This document shows, piece by piece, positions 5,514 through 9,075 of a DNA stretch of 9,075 nucleotides. Source of the stretch: Vulcanimicrobiota bacterium (GTDB taxonomy: Bacteria > Vulcanimicrobiota > Vulcanimicrobiia > Vulcanimicrobiales > Vulcanimicrobiaceae); NCBI GenBank assembly GCA_014304965.1, contig JACRTZ010000086.1, positions 1 through 9,075 of the forward strand, written 5' to 3'. Position numbers and translations under genes: made by a program. The notes under the pieces were generated by a model that was given only the letters and a program-made list of their open reading frames with translations, did no database searches and was not told where the DNA came from. Position 1 is the stretch's first letter; each line of letters begins with the position of its first letter.

Positions 5514-7277
5514 TTAGGCGGCGGAGGCCTGCGCGTACGCTGCGTCGACCAGCGCTGCAAATTCGCGCTCGACGACGCGGCGCTTCACCTTGAGCGTCGG
5601 TGAGAGTTCGCCCGCTTCGATCGTGAGATCCCGCGGCAACACTGCGATCTTGCGGACCTGCTCGAACGTCGCGAGGTCGGCTGTGTTGGCCGCGACCTCG
5701 CGTTGCAGGAAGTCGCAAACGTCGCCGCGCGCGGCGATCTGCTCGCTCGCCACCTCCGCACCAATCGAGAAATCGCGACGGATCAATTCCCAGTTCGGCG
5801 CGACCAGCGCGATCGGATGCGGCCGGCCGTCGCCCAGCACGAAGACTTGGCCGACGTAGATCGAGCGCTTGATCGCAGCCTCGACGCGAGCCGGCGCGAC
5901 GAATTTTCCGCCGGAGGTTTTGATCAATTCTTTCTTGCGATCGGTCACGTACAGATAGCCGTCCGCGTCGAGGCGCCCGATGTCGCCCGTCATGAACCAG
6001 CCGTCCGTCGTGAACGGCTGCTCGCCGGGCAAGTGGTAGTACCCCTTCATGACGTTCGGGCCTTTGACCAATATCTCGCCGTCGTCGGCGATCTTCACAG
6101 AGACGGTCGGAATCGGTTTGCCGACGCTCCCGTAACGAATGGAGCGTTGCACGTTCACGCTGACGACCGGAGACGTTTCCGTCAATCCGTAGCCCTCGCA
6201 GATCGGTACGCCGAAACCGGCGAACGTCAGCGCGATGTCGCGGTGCAGCGGGGCGCTGCCGCTCACGAGCACGTGCACGCGGTCGAGCCCGAGCGCCGGT
6301 TTGATTTTCGATAACGCCAAGCGTTGCGCGACCGCGTACTTGATCTTCACGAGGAACGAGAGGTTCTTGCCGTCGGCGATCGCCGTCATGTAGTCGCGCC
6401 CAACACCGAGCGCCCAGGGCACGAGTTCGGCCTTGAGGCCGCCGTCGGCTTTCGCTTTAGCAATGACGGCCGCCAGCACGCGCTCGTAAATGCGCGGAAC
6501 GAGCCCCATCGTTAGCGGCCGCACCGAACGCACGTCGTCGAGAAAGAACTCGGGTTGCGTGATGTGGATGCTGCAACCAAATTGAATGAAGCCGAGTACG
6601 TCGGTGTGCTCGTAGATGTGCGCGAAGGGCAGCACCGAGATCACCGGATCGTCGTGAAGAATGTCCGAAAAGCCGTACTTGTACGCTTCGTAGGAGTCCG
6701 TCACGAGGTTGGCGTGCGTGAGCATCACGCCTTTCGGCGTTCCGGTCGTTCCCGAGGTGTACATCAACACCGCAAGATCGTCAGGGTTGACGTTTTCGTA
6801 AAACGACTTAATGCGCGAGGAGTCGGCCGCTGCCATCGCTCCCGACGCTTCGAAGGTGGCAAGCGAATCCGGACCGTCGCCGTCGAAGTGCACGAAGCGC
6901 GGCGCGTGCGGACAGGCCGCTTTCAACCGTGCGGCGATTTCGGCCGTTTCCACAAACGCGAGGCGCGTTTCGGAATCTTCGAAGATGTAGTCGATTTGGT
7001 CCGTCGCCATGGTCGCGAAGGTCGGCACCACGACGCAGCCGGCGAACAATATGCCGAAGTCGGCCGCCAGCCAGTCTACCCGATTGTTCGCAATCAGCGC
7101 GATGCGCTGCCCGCCTTCGATGCCGGCAGCCCGGATCGCCGCAGCGATGCCATGCGCTCGATCGAGCATGCGCGTCGAGGAAGTGTAGCGCCAGTCGGGC
7201 GCGCCCAAACGCTCGCCGAATGCGCGTTCGCGCGGGGTCTTCAATGCGTCGGCCAGCATCCCGGGCAGGGTTTGCAC
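5514..7277 (-). CDS. fadD: Long-chain fatty acid-CoA ligase (AMP-forming, ACSL/FadD15 type)
   Basis: Activates long-chain fatty acids to acyl-CoA, the entry step for beta-oxidation or lipid synthesis. From a GTG at 7277 it has 587 residues. Motifs: P-loop TSGTTGTPK at 174-182, LPFAHIYEH near 216-224, YGLTET at 363-368, TGD at 430-432, DRKKELIKTSGGKFVAP around 446-462 (the ACSL-type version, with K-SGGK), and LSPTLKVKR near 558-566 with the likely catalytic lysine at 563. The middle segment (about 275-330) is longer than in the synthetase at 2028-3617, as in eukaryotic-type long-chain ligases. The start is uncertain. GTG 7277 begins MQTLPGMLADAL, a natural family start; TTG at 7319 would add 14 residues and leave only 13 bases to the divergent gene; ATG at 7259 would remove the conserved TLP. 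None has a clear ribosome-binding site. The gene is divergent from the FadJ-type gene and convergent with the RES toxin gene. Confidence 0.93.
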   Translation of the reverse strand: MQTLPGMLADALKTPRERAFGERLGAPDWRYTSSTRMLDRAHGIAAAIRAAGIEGGQRIALIANNRVDWLAADFGILFAGCVVVPTFATMATDQIDYIFEDSETRLAFVETAEIAARLKAACPHAPRFVHFDGDGPDSLATFEASGAMAAADSSRIKSFYENVNPDDLAVLMYTSGTTGTPKGVMLTHANLVTDSYEAYKYGFSDILHDDPVISVLPFAHIYEHTDVLGFIQFGCSIHITQPEFFLDDVRSVRPLTMGLVPRIYERVLAAVIAKAKADGGLKAELVPWALGVGRDYMTAIADGKNLSFLVKIKYAVAQRLALSKIKPALGLDRVHVLVSGSAPLHRDIALTFAGFGVPICEGYGLTETSPVVSVNVQRSIRYGSVGKPIPTVSVKIADDGEILVKGPNVMKGYYHLPGEQPFTTDGWFMTGDIGRLDADGYLYVTDRKKELIKTSGGKFVAPARVEAAIKRSIYVGQVFVLGDGRPHPIALVAPNWELIRRDFSIGAEVASEQIAARGDVCDFLQREVAANTADLATFEQVRKIAVLPRDLTIEAGELSPTLKVKRRVVEREFAALVDAAYAQASAA

Positions 7278-7332
7278 GGGGCGAAGGTTCGCGGAAAGAA
7301 ATCCCTGGCCCCTCGCCAACCTGCACTGGGTT

Positions 7333-9075
7333 ATGACCGTTCAAGCCGAGACCCGCTCCGCGTCACTCGTTGCCGCGGAGACCCGCGACGGCGTCCGCAT
7401 CCTTCGTATCTCGAATCCGCCCGTCAATGCGTTTTCGGCCGCCGTGTGTGAGGCAATGGTCTCGGCAATCGCCGACGCCGACGTCGACGCCGCCGTCAAC
7501 GCGGTCGTCTTGACCGGCTCGAACGGGCTCTTCAGCGCCGGGGCCGACATCAACCAATTCGTCAACCCGCCGCCTCCAGGTTCGAAAAACATTCGCGACG
7601 TCGTGGACGCGGTCGAAAAAAGCGACAAAACCTTCGTCGCCGCGATCGACGGAACGGCGCTCGGCGGCGGCTGCGAACTTGCGTTGTCGTGCGACTATCG
7701 CATCGGTTCGCCCAGCGCGAAAATCGGTCTGCCGGAAATTTTGCTCGGTTTGCTGCCGGGTGCGGGCGGCACGCAACGGCTTCCGCGTTTGCTTGCCAAG
7801 CGCAACCCGATGAACAACGGACTGGCGGGCGTACAGATGGCACTCGACATGATGCTCAAGGGCGAAGCGAAAGCCGCCAAACCCGCGAAGGGCATGGGCA
7901 TCCTGGACGAGATCGTCGACCAAGGCGACGTCGTCGAACGCGCTGTCGCGTTTGCGCGGGAGCGCGCCGGGACGAAAAGCCGCATCAGCAAGCTCACGTT
8001 CGTCGTGCCGCCGCCGATGACGGCGATGGCGCACGGCATGGTGCCCCCCGAAGAGCGCGGCGGCTTTGCGGCGCACAAATTGATCGACGCGGTCGAGGCC
8101 GCCTCGGAAATGGAGTTCCGCTTCGGCATCGCGCATGAGCGGCGGCTCTTCACCGAACTCGTCACGGGACCGCAGGCGCAAGCCGCGATCCACCTCTTCT
8201 TCGCCGAGCGCGAACTCGGCAAAATACCCGGGCTCAGCGCGGAGATGCAAGCGAAACCGATCGCGACGGCAGCAGTCGTCGGAGCCGGCACGATGGGGAC
8301 CGGCATCGCGATGACCTTCGCGAACGCGGGCATTCCCGTTTCGGTGATCGACGTCAATCCCGAACAAGTCGAACGCGGGAAGAAAAACGTCGCCGGCACG
8401 TACGAAGCTCAAGTTAAAAAAGGCCGTTTGACGCCGGACAAGGCGAAGGAGCGCGCGGACAGCATCGCCTTCGTCGGCGACTACGGCGCGATCGCCGGCG
8501 TGGACGTCGTGATCGAAGCCGTCTTCGAAAACATGAAGATCAAGAAAGAGGTCTTCGCGGCGCTCGACAAGGCCCTGCAGCCCGGCACCATCTTAGCGTC
8601 GAATACGTCCACGCTCGACATCGACGAGATGGCGGGCGCCACCAGCCGCCCCGACGAGGTCGTCGGCCTGCACTTCTTCGCGCCCGCCAACGTCATGCAG
8701 CTGCTGGAAATCGTGCGCGGCAAGAACACTTCGCCGCAAACGCTGGCGACCGCCGCAGCATTGGCCAAACGTCTGCGCAAGAAAGGCGTCGTGTCGGGCA
8801 ATGCGTTCGGCTTCATCGGCAACCGGATGCTCTTCGACTACTTGCGCGAAGCGAATTTTCTCCTGGAAGAGGGCGCGACGCCCGTGCAGATCGACGGCGC
8901 AATGAAAGAATTCGGCTTTCCGATGGGCCCGTTTGCGATGTCGGACCTCTCGGGCATCGACGTGTTCATCAAAATCGCGCAAGAGGCGCCCAAGCCGGAG
9001 TATCGCACGTCGGAGATCGCCGCCCGTCTCTACGAACAAGGACGCTACGGACAAAAAACGGGCAAGGGCTTCTTC
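7333..9075 (+). CDS. fadJ: FadJ-type enoyl-CoA hydratase/3-hydroxyacyl-CoA dehydrogenase, truncated by window edge
   Basis: An open frame of 581 codons reaches the right edge without a stop; relatives have about 700 residues, so roughly the last 110-140 are missing. It carries out the second and third steps of beta-oxidation: hydration of enoyl-CoA, then NAD+-dependent oxidation of 3-hydroxyacyl-CoA. The N-terminal crotonase domain (about 10-190) has the oxyanion region SAGADI at 68-73 and both catalytic glutamates, E115 in GGGCE and E135 in LPEI, 20 residues apart as in FadB. The dehydrogenase part has GAGTMG at 317-322, Asp340 for NAD+ preference, Ser426 in NTS, the His447/Glu459 pair, and Asn497 in GNRM, with the family spacing. 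C-terminal helical domains begin near 530 and are cut. About 11 residues between RLPRL and ALDMM (near 152-163) are longer than in relatives I remember. The ATG at 7333 has no clear ribosome-binding site. The gene is divergent from the long-chain ligase, its likely pathway partner. Confidence 0.94.
   Translation, partial: MTVQAETRSASLVAAETRDGVRILRISNPPVNAFSAAVCEAMVSAIADADVDAAVNAVVLTGSNGLFSAGADINQFVNPPPPGSKNIRDVVDAVEKSDKTFVAAIDGTALGGGCELALSCDYRIGSPSAKIGLPEILLGLLPGAGGTQRLPRLLAKRNPMNNGLAGVQMALDMMLKGEAKAAKPAKGMGILDEIVDQGDVVERAVAFARERAGTKSRISKLTFVVPPPMTAMAHGMVPPEERGGFAAHKLIDAVEAASEMEFRFGIAHERRLFTELVTGPQAQAAIHLFFAERELGKIPGLSAEMQAKPIATAAVVGAGTMGTGIAMTFANAGIPVSVIDVNPEQVERGKKNVAGTYEAQVKKGRLTPDKAKERADSIAFVGDYGAIAGVDVVIEAVFENMKIKKEVFAALDKALQPGTILASNTSTLDIDEMAGATSRPDEVVGLHFFAPANVMQLLEIVRGKNTSPQTLATAAALAKRLRKKGVVSGNAFGFIGNRMLFDYLREANFLLEEGATPVQIDGAMKEFGFPMGPFAMSDLSGIDVFIKIAQEAPKPEYRTSEIAARLYEQGRYGQKTGKGFF

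Noticed and set aside
4918..5718. 266-codon minus-strand open frame spanning the toxin gene and the ligase 3' end
   Set aside because: It overlaps two well supported genes and has an Arg/Ser-rich composition without motifs.
7363..8412. 349-codon minus-strand open frame opposite the FadJ-type gene
   Set aside because: The plus strand here encodes conserved hydratase and dehydrogenase residues with correct spacing. The antisense frame shows no recognisable family.
1..9075. CRISPR array, tRNA, rRNA or phage genes
   Set aside because: No regularly spaced direct repeats, no tRNA-like cloverleaf with T-loop motif, and no phage structural or integrase motifs were seen.

Overview
The window is 9,075 bases of GC-rich, gene-dense bacterial DNA. 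Several genes start with GTG or TTG, and neighbouring genes overlap by 4 bases or lie only a few bases apart. The content is mostly ordinary central and fatty-acid metabolism: fumarase, two AMP-forming acyl-CoA ligases and an FadJ-type beta-oxidation enzyme. This fits an aerobic, acyl-CoA-degrading heterotroph. I cannot fix the phylum. An uncultured high-GC lineage (for example Eremiobacterota-like or another soil phylum) is only a guess.

Layout, left to right. (1) 1-278, minus: 5' part of a gene for an exported protein with a signal peptide and a possible tetratricopeptide-like helical start; it runs off the left edge. (2) 324-499: a compact non-coding element made almost entirely of inverted repeats, with perfect 18-bp ends flanked by CTAG. 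It looks like a MITE inserted exactly at the fumC stop codon. (3) 496-1926, minus: class II fumarase, fumC. (4) 1927-2027: divergent promoter region with two overlapping 8-bp palindromes. (5) 2028-4492, plus: a two-gene unit of an acyl-CoA synthetase and a kynurenine-formamidase-like alpha/beta hydrolase, joined by a TTGA stop/start overlap. (6) 4564-5506, plus: an Xre/MbcA-ParS type antitoxin and a RES-domain toxin, joined by a GTGA overlap. Their good sigma70-like promoter sits only 9 bases before the antitoxin ATG, and a short palindrome brackets the -10 box. (7) 5514-7277, minus: long-chain acyl-CoA ligase, convergent with the toxin gene at 7 bases. (8) 7333-9075, plus: enoyl-CoA hydratase/3-hydroxyacyl-CoA dehydrogenase fusion, divergent from the ligase and cut by the right edge.

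How the genes work together. The long-chain ligase and the FadJ-type enzyme supply activation and the second and third steps of beta-oxidation, so their shared divergent control region is sensible. Fumarase belongs to the TCA cycle that oxidises the resulting acetyl-CoA. The first ligase and the hydrolase probably form a small catabolic unit of unknown substrate. The toxin-antitoxin pair sits between the two metabolic blocks and, by family knowledge, would act on NAD+.

No convincing undescribed multi-gene system is visible. The observations most worth following are the MITE-like hairpin at the fumC 3' end and the nearly leaderless promoter of the RES/Xre module. Two genes, one at each edge, are open-ended and easy to miss.
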